Below are positions 34,669-43,202 of a DNA stretch of 64,000 nt, one piece after another (the first letter of the stretch is position 1; the number at the start of each line of letters is the position of its first letter). Origin of the DNA: Paenibacillus foliorum (GTDB lineage: Bacteria > Bacillota > Bacilli > Paenibacillales > NBRC-103111); NCBI RefSeq assembly GCF_013141765.1, contig NZ_WHOD01000071.1, forward strand, positions 1-64,000, given 5' to 3'. The notes beneath the pieces were generated by a model. That model was not told the origin of the DNA and made no database searches. It was given only the letters and a program-made list of their open reading frames with translations. The translations under genes were made by a program, and so were the position numbers.

Positions 34669-34683
34669 GGTAGCCACTCCTTT

Positions 34684-34860
34684 TCATTTTGGATAAACAG
34701 GTTTTAATTTATGATTTTCACGAATGTAATGCGGCTTATTCCGGCGCTGAAGCTCTGCTGCCGCCTCATATCGTTCATCCAGATGTGCTCCATACTCGTG
34801 AAAGGCTATTGTCAGCAGCTGCGAGGTAGTCGCCTCTTTCCAGTTCAAGGGCTCGTTCAT
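34684..34860 (-). CDS. Small hypothetical protein
   Basis: A 58-residue helical protein (MNEPLNWKEATTSQ to KLKPVYPK). ATG 34860 overlaps the dnaB stop in an ATGA arrangement, and GGAGG lies just upstream inside dnaB. Translation is probably coupled to dnaB. Unrecognised. Confidence 0.55.
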   Translation of the reverse strand: MNEPLNWKEATTSQLLTIAFHEYGAHLDERYEAAAELQRRNKPHYIRENHKLKPVYPK

Positions 34861-36251
34861 CCGGAACGCCTCCGCATATCAGGAATGTTTTTACTGCTTT
34901 TGGATCGTATCGGCTCCTCTTGATGAGTTCGATCCAACGTAACGAATTTATTAAAGTTCTTCAGGAAGGCCAATTCAACAGTTCCAACCGGACCGTTCCG
35001 CTGCTTAGCAATGATAATTTCGATGATATTCTTCTTCTCGGTTTCCTTGTCGTAATAATCATCGCGGTACAAGAAGGCTACGATATCAGCATCTTGCTCG
35101 ATGGATCCGGACTCTCGAATGTCGGACATCATCGGTCGCTTGTCTTGTCGCTGCTCTACACCCCGACTGAGCTGGGAAAGTGCGATAACCGGAACATCCA
35201 GTTCCCGAGCAATCTGCTTCAAGGTGCGTGATATTTCTGAGACCTCTTGCTGCCGGTTTTCCTTCCGACCGTTCCCTGAGATAAGCTGCAGGTAATCGAT
35301 CAGGATCATGCCAAGACCCTTTTCCTTTTTCAGCTTCCGGCACTTAGCTCGGATCTCGTTCACAGTGATAGATGGGCTGTCATCGATAAAGATATTAGCG
35401 TCCGACAATGCTCCCATAGCCATGGTTACTTTCTCCCAATCGTCTTGCTCCAAGTACCCGGTCCGGATCCGACTTGCATCGACATTCCCCTCTGCACTGA
35501 CCATCCGCTGTACCAACTGCTTAGCACCCATTTCTAAGCTGAATACCGCTACAGGTTCTCCGCATGTTTTGCCCGCGCTTTGTGCAACGTTCAAGGCAAA
35601 TGCTGTTTTTCCGACAGATGGTCGGGCTGCAACGATAATCAAATCGGACGGCTGAAAGCCTGAAGTCATTTTATCTAAGTCCGGGAAACCCGATGTGATT
35701 CCGGTAACTCCACCCTCAGAAGGATGCGTATGCCGATGTTCCAAATCTTCGTAGAACTCCGTTCCGACCTCCACGAATGTCCGAAAGCCCCGATTAGATG
35801 CAGACCTTCCAGCCAAGTCAGAAGCCGTCTCTTGCATGGCTGCCACAATCTCAGCAGCACCCATCTCATCGTCCTGGGAAAGCTGTATTAACCGTTTCCG
35901 TGCTTGTTTGGAGATGGAGTCTTGCTGAACGATTTTGGCATAGTAATCAACGTTTGCAGCTGTAGGTACAGCTCCAGCTATCGATGACAGATACAAAGGG
36001 CCGCCCACATTTTCAAGTTGCTTTCGACGCTGTAGATTAGCTATCAGGGTGATCAAATCAATCGGCTCATTGGCGTCGTATATTTCGATCATTGACTCGT
36101 AAATAATCCGGTTGGCCACTCGTTGAAAATCATCTGGTAGCAGCAATCCTAAGACCGTAATAATTGCATCATTATCAAGGAGTATGGCGCCGATGACAGC
36201 CTGCTCAGGATCAAACTCAATTGGCCGCTCAACCGTTTCGTATGATTCCAA
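34857..36251 (-). CDS. dnaB: Replicative DNA helicase DnaB
   Basis: A 464-residue hexameric helicase. The N-terminal domain starts at EAVIGAILLD-like residues (EQAVIGAILLDNDAI). The RecA-type core has Walker A ARPSVGKTAFALN, Walker B GMILIDYLQLI, and the DnaB-C motifs ISRTLKQIARELDVPVIALS and RDKRP-like (RQDKRPMMSDIRESGSIEQD). It unwinds phage DNA after loading by the adjacent G39P-like protein. Full length. Confidence 0.95.
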   Translation of the reverse strand: MESYETVERPIEFDPEQAVIGAILLDNDAIITVLGLLLPDDFQRVANRIIYESMIEIYDANEPIDLITLIANLQRRKQLENVGGPLYLSSIAGAVPTAANVDYYAKIVQQDSISKQARKRLIQLSQDDEMGAAEIVAAMQETASDLAGRSASNRGFRTFVEVGTEFYEDLEHRHTHPSEGGVTGITSGFPDLDKMTSGFQPSDLIIVAARPSVGKTAFALNVAQSAGKTCGEPVAVFSLEMGAKQLVQRMVSAEGNVDASRIRTGYLEQDDWEKVTMAMGALSDANIFIDDSPSITVNEIRAKCRKLKKEKGLGMILIDYLQLISGNGRKENRQQEVSEISRTLKQIARELDVPVIALSQLSRGVEQRQDKRPMMSDIRESGSIEQDADIVAFLYRDDYYDKETEKKNIIEIIIAKQRNGPVGTVELAFLKNFNKFVTLDRTHQEEPIRSKSSKNIPDMRRRSG

Positions 36252-36582
36252 GCTTCTTCAACCTCTCTCTCACATGCTCCGGTGGTGGAGTCGCTGTCTT
36301 GGCCCATTCCTCCAAATTGCTAAGGTGCTGCTGCGCTGAAGTACGAAGATCCTCGTGATATAAAGCAAGCTGCTCGGGCTCGGCTTCCGACATCGCAATT
36401 TCAGCCGGTACCGGAGGAAATTTGACGGATAGGATATGAGCTCGCAAGTTCCGCTGCGCTAATTCAAATGGTGTTTCTTTCAGTACGTCATGCCATACAG
36501 CTACTTTGTCATCGTCGTAATCAAAGCCGTTGTACGTGTTCTGGATGACCAAGAAAAGCTTTCTCACTTCGCTCTCGTTCAC
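36229..36582 (-). CDS. Helicase loader (SPP1 G39P-like)
   Basis: A 117-residue protein: SEVRKLFLVIQNTYNGFD, VAVWHDVLKETPFELAQRNL, SVKFPPVPAEIAM. This pattern of a short N-terminal helical domain with KFPPxxAEI is that of G39P-type loaders, which deliver DnaB to the initiator-bound origin. GTG 36582 with GAGGATC upstream is preferred over the longer frame. It overlaps both the initiator and dnaB genes. Confidence 0.78.
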   Translation of the reverse strand: MNESEVRKLFLVIQNTYNGFDYDDDKVAVWHDVLKETPFELAQRNLRAHILSVKFPPVPAEIAMSEAEPEQLALYHEDLRTSAQQHLSNLEEWAKTATPPPEHVRERLKKLGIIRNG

Positions 36583-37429
36583 GATCCTCAGCCTCCTTGA
36601 TTTTTCGTTTTGCTTCTTCGTTTCGCAGCTGCAGATTACTTTTCCGAACAACTCCAAGGGGGACCGCTACAGTCGGTGCTGGCTTATCGGTTATGGGCTG
36701 TTGGTTTTTCCAAGCCTTGTAAATCGGCTTTTCGTAATACAGGAAAGAGCTGATGTCTTCGCCCCCGGCTTTACGTTCGACGAAGACCTCGTGCATGACC
36801 TGGATGATAAAGGGTGACGGGACACCCCCGGCGATCATCTGGTTCATAAGCGCTCTCTCACGCTGCGTAACATTGCGATCTGATTTTTTATGAATTTCAC
36901 AAAAGGCATCTAAAACTTGTATCATCGAAGATGGTTTTGATTCATCTGAAATTTTAGAGCTCCGGTCACTAACAACAACAACATCATTTAATATCTTTAT
37001 AATATCTTTATTAGATCGGAAGTTTTCTTCCGGGTGATCGGAAGTTTCTTTCCGGTCTGGATCGGAAGTTTTCTTCCGCTCTGGCTCAGATAGGAAGTTT
37101 TCTTCCGGTCTGATTTTGTATTTTTTGGAGTTCTTCACGGTGAAAATTAGGCCGTAAGGAGCTCTTGTTACACGAATATACTCATACTTTTCTAAGTCCT
37201 TGATCCATGAACGAATGGTCCTGTCCGTCACATCAAACCGCTCGGACAAGTCAGTAAGCTTTACAGGCTTATTCCCGAGGACAATGCCCCACGTTACACC
37301 ATCCTTTTCAACATCTTTGGTCGTGGAGCTGATGCACCACAGGAACAACCACACTGCGTTGCCTATTCGGTTATAGTGTATGGGCTCCAACAGACCAGAG
37401 AATATAGGAAAGGGGTAACTGTCAGGCAT
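36521..37429 (-). CDS. Phage replication initiator (winged-helix, O-like)
   Basis: A 302-residue protein. Residues 10-110 form a winged helix (HYNRIGNAVWLFLWCISSTT, LSERFDVTDRTIRSWIKDLEKYEYI). Residues 110-145 are a repetitive polar linker encoded by the origin iterons. A helical C-terminal half (ERALMNQMIAGGVPSPFI, VFVERKAGGEDISSFLYY) would contact the loader. It binds the origin inside its own gene, like lambda O. Confidence 0.85.
   Translation of the reverse strand: MPDSYPFPIFSGLLEPIHYNRIGNAVWLFLWCISSTTKDVEKDGVTWGIVLGNKPVKLTDLSERFDVTDRTIRSWIKDLEKYEYIRVTRAPYGLIFTVKNSKKYKIRPEENFLSEPERKKTSDPDRKETSDHPEENFRSNKDIIKILNDVVVVSDRSSKISDESKPSSMIQVLDAFCEIHKKSDRNVTQRERALMNQMIAGGVPSPFIIQVMHEVFVERKAGGEDISSFLYYEKPIYKAWKNQQPITDKPAPTVAVPLGVVRKSNLQLRNEEAKRKIKEAEDRERERSEKAFLGHPEHVQRL
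36965..37110. other. Putative phage replication origin (iterons plus AT-rich tract)
   Basis: Four copies of GGAAG-TTTT-CTTCC or a close variant, three of them preceded by GATC, have cores at 37018-37031, 37040-37053, 37064-37077 and 37093-37106, spaced 22, 24 and 29 bases. Directly left is an AT-rich stretch (36965-37015) with AACAACAACAACA and ATATCTTTATAATATC, a likely unwinding element. It lies inside the initiator gene, the usual place for phage origins. Confidence 0.75.
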
Positions 37430-37459
37430 ATGTCGACCTCCTATAAAGCTTACTTAGAC

Positions 37460-38167
37460 TTACCTTTCCGCTATATAAACTACCTTGCCAGTAATCTCTT
37501 GAATCTCTCGTTTAAACATGGCTTCATCACTGTTGTTGTCGCTAAGATGCAGCAGCCATATCTCCTCCACCTTGCTCAGATCGTTGGCTCTAAAGAAGTC
37601 CTTAAGGTTCTCAAGACTGAAATGAGACCGGAGCAACCGTTTCTTCATAATGGCTGGAACTCTTCCAGAAGAAATATTTTCGTTTAATAGTTTCATAGAA
37701 TAATTGCACTCAATAGAAATATGCGTAAGCCCGGAGAAGCGGTATTTTATGTAATAGGTGTCGGTAGCAAATAACAGCTTCTCTCCGGCCTGATTAACGA
37801 GCAAGAAGCCTAAAGGCTCCGATACATCGTGCTGAACGTCAAAGGGTAATATGGTCCATGTACCAATCGTGAACTGCTGAAGAGCTTGCAGTTGTTTCGT
37901 TCGATGGCTAGGGAGCTGTAACGCCTCAAGTGTTCCCGATGAGGCATAGATGTCAACTCCAGCTTTTACAAGGTCAGCCGCTGCCTTACAATGGTCCATA
38001 TGTTCATGTGTGATTAGGCAGCCGGCTATTTGACTGATTCTAAAGTTAAGGGCTCGCTGTATATCCTTGTAACGAAGCCCTGCTTCTAGAAGTAGAACTG
38101 TTTCTCCATCTGTCACACGATAGGCATTGCCAGCGCTGCTTGAACCTAGTGGTGTTATTTCAATCAC
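37460..38167 (-). CDS. MBL-fold metallo-hydrolase (YycJ-like)
   Basis: A 235-residue metallo-beta-lactamase-fold protein. THEHMDHCKA is the HxHxDH metal site, LLLEAGLRYKDIQ precedes it and LLFATDTYYI supplies the later aspartate. Phages often carry this next to recT, where it may be a nuclease. It overlaps the recT stop by four bases. Confidence 0.85.
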   Translation of the reverse strand: MIEITPLGSSSAGNAYRVTDGETVLLLEAGLRYKDIQRALNFRISQIAGCLITHEHMDHCKAAADLVKAGVDIYASSGTLEALQLPSHRTKQLQALQQFTIGTWTILPFDVQHDVSEPLGFLLVNQAGEKLLFATDTYYIKYRFSGLTHISIECNYSMKLLNENISSGRVPAIMKKRLLRSHFSLENLKDFFRANDLSKVEEIWLLHLSDNNSDEAMFKREIQEITGKVVYIAER

Positions 38168-39189
38168 CAGCTATCAGTCCCTGCGGAAGCTCCTGCCTCA
38201 TGGTTCTGTTGTTCAAAGCCTGCTAATGTTTGCTCAACAGGATTCTCACTCTCATTTTTAAATGCCGATGACTCTTGTCGAGTCATTTCGGGCGGACGCT
38301 GAGGAGTCACGTCGATAACTTCACGGTTCGCATTCTGCGTAACTTCCTCTTGAGCTTCGGATTCAGCAAATGCCATTTCAGCTTGCTTCAGATTCATGTA
38401 GTCGTCATCGATCTTCTGGCTATCAATAGTGATAGATCCATAGGCGGCTCGGAAAATGGTCTTCTCAACCATCTTTTCGTACCAGCCCCCGACAACTTCC
38501 TTCTCGCCTGTCTTTTGGCCGTTTGCATAAATATCTTTCTCACCACCCCAGAACTCAGCACTTGCTTTATCTGGCTTCCTCTTCTCAATATCCTTAAGGC
38601 TTAAAGTCACCAGTTTGTTTTTCTCAGGAGCTTTGGTAAACATGTGATAGTAAAATCCACCTACAATTGCGCCTCGGTTAAAATCATTGGTAATCTCGAA
38701 TTCATAACTTTCTAAAGCATTATTGCGATCTTTCTTGATAGATTTGAATTTGTCGGTAGAAAACACTACCTCCACAACGGTGTAATCCGGCACATCAAGT
38801 CCATATTTGATTGCCTTCAGTTCCAGGCCACGGTAGCCTTCAATAAATCCGATATCATAATTTTTAGTATTGTTATTTTTGAAAGGAATTAAATTGATAT
38901 GATTAGGTAATGCGGGGTCAAAACCAATTCGAGCGTATGAGACAACATTTACAGCCAGTTTCTCCATATTCACGTTTTGCCAAGTAATCGGCAGTGAATT
39001 GTATTTTTCATTCCTCTTCTGCTCGGCTGTTTTCAAGACTGAATCCAAGGCGATGAAATAATTTTGAGCAAGTCTTTGCTGAAATTTAGTAAGAGCCACT
39101 TCCCCTACACCTGATCCGAACTGAGCAATTACTTTGTTCATAAAGCGCTCTGACTGTGATACTTCCTTTTGAGCTATAGCGTTTGACAA
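38164..39189 (-). CDS. recT: RecT-family single-strand annealing protein
   Basis: A 341-residue recombinase: NKVIAQFGSGVGEVALTKFQ, LPNHINLIPFKN, DIGFIEGYRGLELKAIKYG, VVGGWYEKMVEKTIFRAA. It anneals homologous strands during phage recombination. The frame is open to 39405, but TTG 39189 lies eight bases after AAGGAGG and begins LSNAIAQK, so it is taken as the start. The SbcC-like ATPase upstream may replace RecE. Confidence 0.88.
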   Translation of the reverse strand: MSNAIAQKEVSQSERFMNKVIAQFGSGVGEVALTKFQQRLAQNYFIALDSVLKTAEQKRNEKYNSLPITWQNVNMEKLAVNVVSYARIGFDPALPNHINLIPFKNNNTKNYDIGFIEGYRGLELKAIKYGLDVPDYTVVEVVFSTDKFKSIKKDRNNALESYEFEITNDFNRGAIVGGFYYHMFTKAPEKNKLVTLSLKDIEKRKPDKASAEFWGGEKDIYANGQKTGEKEVVGGWYEKMVEKTIFRAAYGSITIDSQKIDDDYMNLKQAEMAFAESEAQEEVTQNANREVIDVTPQRPPEMTRQESSAFKNESENPVEQTLAGFEQQNHEAGASAGTDSW

Positions 39190-39211
39190 GTAAACCGCCT
39201 CCTTAGTTTTA

Positions 39212-39448
39212 TTAATCGCAATAGCTTCGGTTACAATGAGGGCATCCGGTGACCAATGAATTGCAAGCCTTCTCAGTTGTAATACCACTTGTATATTTGG
39301 TGATTCGATCATTTCCCAGATACTCAATTGGAGTGTAAATATTCTTCCGACAACTCCAGCAAACACCGCTAGCTGGCGCAAAATGAGGAGCCTGATTTTC
39401 TTCACAGTACTTCTTTTGAGCTTTCACACTCTCAACAATGTTGTACAC
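39212..39448 (-). CDS. Small zinc-binding protein
   Basis: A 78-residue protein with CWSCRKNIY near residue 30 and CPHCNRSYC near the end, a four-cysteine zinc site. YTPIEYLG and KYTSGITTEKA lie between. Such proteins are common beside phage recT. Function unknown. It abuts the SbcC-like gene. Confidence 0.7.
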   Translation of the reverse strand: MYNIVESVKAQKKYCEENQAPHFAPASGVCWSCRKNIYTPIEYLGNDRITKYTSGITTEKACNSLVTGCPHCNRSYCD

Positions 39449-41434
39449 CTAAACCGCCTCCTGCATCGTTTTTGTTAGGTCTTCTACACGAAGCTGCTTG
39501 TCCTTCTCGCTAACGATCAACCTGATTTGCTGGCCTTTTGTATCCATGATCTGTGTAACGGCCTCTGCGTTATCAATAAAGATCGGCGCTGATATGCCGT
39601 AATGCTCTGACAACGTGTTGATTATATCGAGGCCAATATTTGCTTGAGCAGCGCGATTCAGGCCGCTTGAGTATGGCACTCCATCACCAAGCGTTTCACA
39701 AACCTCAGCCAGTCCGCCGTTGATTTGTTGATCGAACAATTTGAACCGGGCGTATTTGAATTTAGAATTTATTTTCGATTCCAATAGAGAGACTTTAGTG
39801 CGAATGAACTCTTCAGTTAGGAAAAGCTCATGTTCAAACTTCTCGTACTCTGCAGCAAGTTGTTTCTCTTGCTGTTGAAGCTCTTCAATCCGCTTATAAA
39901 GCATTACAGCCTGGGCAATTTTTGCTTTGTCCTGCTCTAGCGATGAGACCTCATTACGGACCTTCGCAAGATCAATGCGAATCTTATCCACTGTATCCTG
40001 CATAGAAGAGCGCAGGCCGAGAATGTCACGCTTTATCGCTTCCACCTCTTGCTGCTTGTTAATGTAAGAAGGATCGGCACTCAAGTCAGTCATGCCCTCT
40101 CGAAGAACAATTAACTCAGCTTCTACTGCTGATACCTCAGATCTTTTATCCGTAAGCTGGTCTGTAAGCGAACCATTGGATTCATTTAAAGAGGCATTTT
40201 CCTTATCCATCCGATCGTACTCGGACTTAGCAGCTCGGCCTTGTGTTGATATGGCTTCCAGTCTTTCTGACTTACTCCGATTAAAGATAGCAAATGCCTT
40301 GTCGTGAGCTGCTTTGATCTGATCCTCTGGTAGAGATTGGCCGCAAGAAGGGCAATTCTCGTCATGATGACTACTGAAGGTTTCAGCATTGGTTATGGTA
40401 TGCTGCTCACGCAACCGATCTCGTTCGGCAGAATTCCTCTCCATGGCTTTAGAGTTTTGTTCAATTCGACGCTGATTGTCCTCTATGGAACGCTGTAAGG
40501 AATTGCACTGGCTATGAAGGCTATTCATGGATTCCCTCTTGGCAGCAACCTTGTCCATTGTGCCTGCTTGGAGCTGGTTCTTTAGCTGCAGCAGCTCGCC
40601 TTCGATCTCCCGAAGTCGCTTTTCTTTTACTGCAACTTCACCACCGGACTGAACCCGTACCAGTTCAGCTTCTTTTTCTTGAATTCGGGACTTCAAAGTA
40701 GCAATATCATCGACCAAAAACTGTTCATCTAGCTCGGCAACATCCGGCTTACTCCGGTTGGCCTCATCAATTCGGATCGGGATTTTCTCCAACTCTTTAT
40801 TGATCTCTGCTCGCTTAGCAGCAATTACCTTCCTATGATCCTCTATGCTACGATCGCCGAGGATTGCCGGCAGTTTTGACAATGCTTCACTGCTTGAGAT
40901 AACTTCTTTATCTGAGATATCTCCACACACTTCTAGGAGGATTTTTCGACGATCCTGCCACTTCAACTGCTCATTAAAGAAAGCCGGGCTGGTCAGCAGC
41001 TTAAAGATGTTTTCACTAACAATTTCATCCACGCAAGTGTCATATTCGGCTTTCTTGGCCGGCACCCCATCAATGAAATAATCCGTTGTGTGACCGGTGA
41101 ATTCAGATGTTGCCGCGCCGCGCTTTCTTGTCCACTTTTCTGTGAAAACCTTACGCAGCGTTCGGCGCCGTCCGCTAATAGCTAATGTGCCTTCAACCTC
41201 GTGCTCAAGGTTATGAAGCACTTTCCCATTGTTATCTAGTGTTTTAATCTCGAAATCCTTTTTGTTCTGACTGTCTTTATCAAACAGCAGCCAAGTGAAG
41301 GAATCAAAGATTGTGGTCTTTCCGACCGCGTTGTCACCATACACAGAAGTGTTACTGCCTTTCGATTCCAAAACAAAATTCTTGATTCCCTTGAAATTTC
41401 TCAGCTTTAGACTAATAAGATCAATTTGCCTCAT
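39449..41434 (-). CDS. SbcC/Rad50-like ATPase
   Basis: A 661-residue SMC-type ATPase. Walker A is YGDNAVGKTT. Coiled coils run from about residues 210 to 540 around a zinc hook CPSCGQ near 375. The C-terminal half of the ATPase contains SSGLNRAAQANIGLDII and PIFIDNAEAVT, where the usual Walker B DE is DN. It probably processes DNA ends for RecT. The altered Walker B also occurs in other phage members I recall. Confidence 0.85.
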   Translation of the reverse strand: MRQIDLISLKLRNFKGIKNFVLESKGSNTSVYGDNAVGKTTIFDSFTWLLFDKDSQNKKDFEIKTLDNNGKVLHNLEHEVEGTLAISGRRRTLRKVFTEKWTRKRGAATSEFTGHTTDYFIDGVPAKKAEYDTCVDEIVSENIFKLLTSPAFFNEQLKWQDRRKILLEVCGDISDKEVISSSEALSKLPAILGDRSIEDHRKVIAAKRAEINKELEKIPIRIDEANRSKPDVAELDEQFLVDDIATLKSRIQEKEAELVRVQSGGEVAVKEKRLREIEGELLQLKNQLQAGTMDKVAAKRESMNSLHSQCNSLQRSIEDNQRRIEQNSKAMERNSAERDRLREQHTITNAETFSSHHDENCPSCGQSLPEDQIKAAHDKAFAIFNRSKSERLEAISTQGRAAKSEYDRMDKENASLNESNGSLTDQLTDKRSEVSAVEAELIVLREGMTDLSADPSYINKQQEVEAIKRDILGLRSSMQDTVDKIRIDLAKVRNEVSSLEQDKAKIAQAVMLYKRIEELQQQEKQLAAEYEKFEHELFLTEEFIRTKVSLLESKINSKFKYARFKLFDQQINGGLAEVCETLGDGVPYSSGLNRAAQANIGLDIINTLSEHYGISAPIFIDNAEAVTQIMDTKGQQIRLIVSEKDKQLRVEDLTKTMQEAV

Positions 41435-41652
41435 ATGCTCACACTCTCCTCCAATTCGCGATTTAGGATCCTTTGTTGATCCGGGTATTCACTATTTAGC
41501 TCCACTGAGAGCTCGTTTAATAACTGTGCAGTTAGCTCAAGCTTCGAATCCATCCAGAGGATCATATCCAAAGCCCCATGTGTGAAAGATCGACCTTTGA
41601 TTTCATGTAGTTCATTAATCAGGGTCCGTAATGCATCCACTTTTTGTTGCAT
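41431..41652 (-). CDS. Small hypothetical protein
   Basis: A 73-residue helical protein (MQQKVDALRTLINEL to EELEESVSI). ATG 41652 has GGAGG seven bases upstream. The stop overlaps the ATPase start by four bases, suggesting coupling. Unrecognised. Confidence 0.6.
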   Translation of the reverse strand: MQQKVDALRTLINELHEIKGRSFTHGALDMILWMDSKLELTAQLLNELSVELNSEYPDQQRILNRELEESVSI

Positions 41653-41726
41653 CGAAGTTCCTCCGTGTGTTAGAATCACAAATAATTATTTTTATTAACG
41701 ATTAACCCTTGGAAGAGGATCGATTT

Positions 41727-41999
41727 TTAAACCGAATGTACGGTTAACTTCTCAGCATCGTTTACAATAATTTTCACGCAGCCCGTGCAGATCAATTTCC
41801 CTGGATATAATGATGTAAGCTGCTCTACGCTGCCGCACAAGGTGCATCCTGGTGCATACTTTCGCAAAACAATTTGCTGTCCGTCCGTGAAGATTTCGAG
41901 AGAATCTTTTGTATTAATATCCATGGTCTTACGTAGTTCCATGGGAAGAACGATTCTTCCAAGATGGTCCACTTGTCTAACAATTCCGGTTGCTTTCAT
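41727..41999 (-). CDS. AbrB-like transcription regulator with zinc ribbon
   Basis: A 90-residue protein. Residues 1-50 form a swapped-hairpin AbrB domain (MKATGIVRQVDHLGRIVLP, MELRKTMDINTKDSLEIF). The C-terminus carries CTLCG and CTGC, a four-cysteine zinc ribbon. AbrB and SpoVT proteins control stationary-phase and sporulation genes. A phage copy could regulate phage or host promoters. ATG 41999 follows AAAGGAG. Confidence 0.85.
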   Translation of the reverse strand: MKATGIVRQVDHLGRIVLPMELRKTMDINTKDSLEIFTDGQQIVLRKYAPGCTLCGSVEQLTSLYPGKLICTGCVKIIVNDAEKLTVHSV

Positions 42000-42024
42000 A
42001 TGTATTACTCCTTTTATGATGGGA

Positions 42025-42192
42025 TTATTTATTAGTGCGCTTCTCACTTGCTAATGATTTGTGATAATATAGCTCCATAAGATTATTTAGTTGGACTCTT
42101 AGCGATACTCGGCTGGCGGGCCGGGTATTTTTCATTTTGTTAAACCTAGACCGTTGAACCGGTGTCAGATACTGCATCACTTGAACTTTCAA
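42025..42192 (-). CDS. Small hypothetical protein
   Basis: A 55-residue basic protein (LKVQVMQYLTPVQRSRFNKM to SEKRTNK). TTG 42192 with AAAGGGG eight bases upstream is preferred. Possibly a small DNA-binding protein given its charge. Unrecognised. It overlaps the 3' end of the next gene upstream. Confidence 0.5.
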   Translation of the reverse strand: MKVQVMQYLTPVQRSRFNKMKNTRPASRVSLRVQLNNLMELYYHKSLASEKRTNK

Positions 42193-42319
42193 GGAATCGT
42201 CCCCTTTCATAAGCAAAATGTGCTACCACACACTCTTCTAAAGTCAATGAGATCCTGATTAAGTTAGCTGGCTTATCTCCGTCACAAGCAATAGAAATAA
42301 TACCCGGTGTATCCTTCAT
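42146..42319 (-). CDS. Small hypothetical protein
   Basis: A 57-residue protein (MKDTPGIISIACDGDKPANL to AVSDTGSTV). GGAGGTG precedes ATG 42319. Unrecognised. It overlaps the following small gene by 47 bases in another frame, which is more than usual, so one of the two could be spurious. Confidence 0.5.
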   Translation of the reverse strand: MKDTPGIISIACDGDKPANLIRISLTLEECVVAHFAYERGRFLESSSDAVSDTGSTV

Positions 42320-42341
42320 TTCTTTGTCACCTCCTTTCGAG

Positions 42342-42839
42342 TTATCTCTCGCCTTTCTTAATTTCCAATTCATGCTTTTGTATCAATGATTTACGGTTTA
42401 AACCAAACTCCTCTTCAAGCACTCCCTGCAGCACAGATGCTTTTTCAAGTACATCTCTTATCTCATGCCAAACACGCTCAGCACTCTTTCTCCGTTTCTC
42501 AGGATCAATGTGTTTAGCCAAAACTAGTCCCTCCAATGCTGCCTCCAATTCAGAGAGTTCTCTTAGCAGCAAATCTTTTAAAGCTGCAGGATGGAGGTCT
42601 AAGTTAGGTAAATGCTCCAGAATATTGGATATGTATCCATCGGTTCGTTGATCGGCGATCTCAAGGGCAATTCTCCAGTTAAGTCCCGAAACGATAGTGT
42701 CATAGGATGCATCAAGTTCGCGCTCGCCGCGTTCAATTCTTCCAAGAACCGAACGATCCATAGAAAGTCGGTTCGCAAATTGTTGCTGAGTCATGTTGCT
42801 GGAGACACGATAGTTCCTGATTGCTTCACCAATTGACAA
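42342..42839 (-). CDS. XRE-family regulator
   Basis: A 165-residue protein with an N-terminal XRE helix-turn-helix (IGEAIRNYRVSSNMTQQQFA, LSMDRSVLGRIERGERELD) and a C-terminal helical domain (LKDLLLRELSELEAALEGL). TTG 42839 lies behind AAGGAAGGAG. Probably an early-gene regulator or antirepressor. Confidence 0.8.
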   Translation of the reverse strand: MSIGEAIRNYRVSSNMTQQQFANRLSMDRSVLGRIERGERELDASYDTIVSGLNWRIALEIADQRTDGYISNILEHLPNLDLHPAALKDLLLRELSELEAALEGLVLAKHIDPEKRRKSAERVWHEIRDVLEKASVLQGVLEEEFGLNRKSLIQKHELEIKKGER

Positions 42840-42974
42840 GGCTCTCCTTCCTTTCCGGCACAAGTATGATGGAGCTGTGCCTAACTTGAACAAACACTGA
42901 GTATTGAGGGTCAAAATAGCCTTCAACTTAAGGTATATTGAGATAACAAAATGGGTTAATATGGTATTAACCTT

Positions 42975-43172
42975 TTAAGCATTAGATGCAGCAATGGCTT
43001 TAATTTCTGCTTCTTGCTGTTTCATCCAAGCGTCTAAGGATTCTAAGCGGAAAAAGATGCGCCGGCGAACTCGGAAATGTGGGATTTGTTTGCGGCGGAC
43101 CATGGTATAGACTGTGTCTTCACAGACACGCAGCTTTTCGGCAGCTTCTGTTACAGTTAAAGTTGTTTGCAT
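42975..43172 (-). CDS. Excisionase-type DNA-binding protein
   Basis: A 65-residue MerR-like helix-turn-helix of the excisionase/HTH_17 family: LTVTEAAEKLRVCEDTVYTM, RRKQIPHFRVRRRIFF. It may act in excision or early transcription. It is the second gene of the rightmost minus-strand operon, behind the Cro-like gene. Confidence 0.82.
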   Translation of the reverse strand: MQTTLTVTEAAEKLRVCEDTVYTMVRRKQIPHFRVRRRIFFRLESLDAWMKQQEAEIKAIAASNA

Positions 43173-43202
43173 GTAGTTGCCCTCCTCTAATAGTTTTAAG
43201 TT

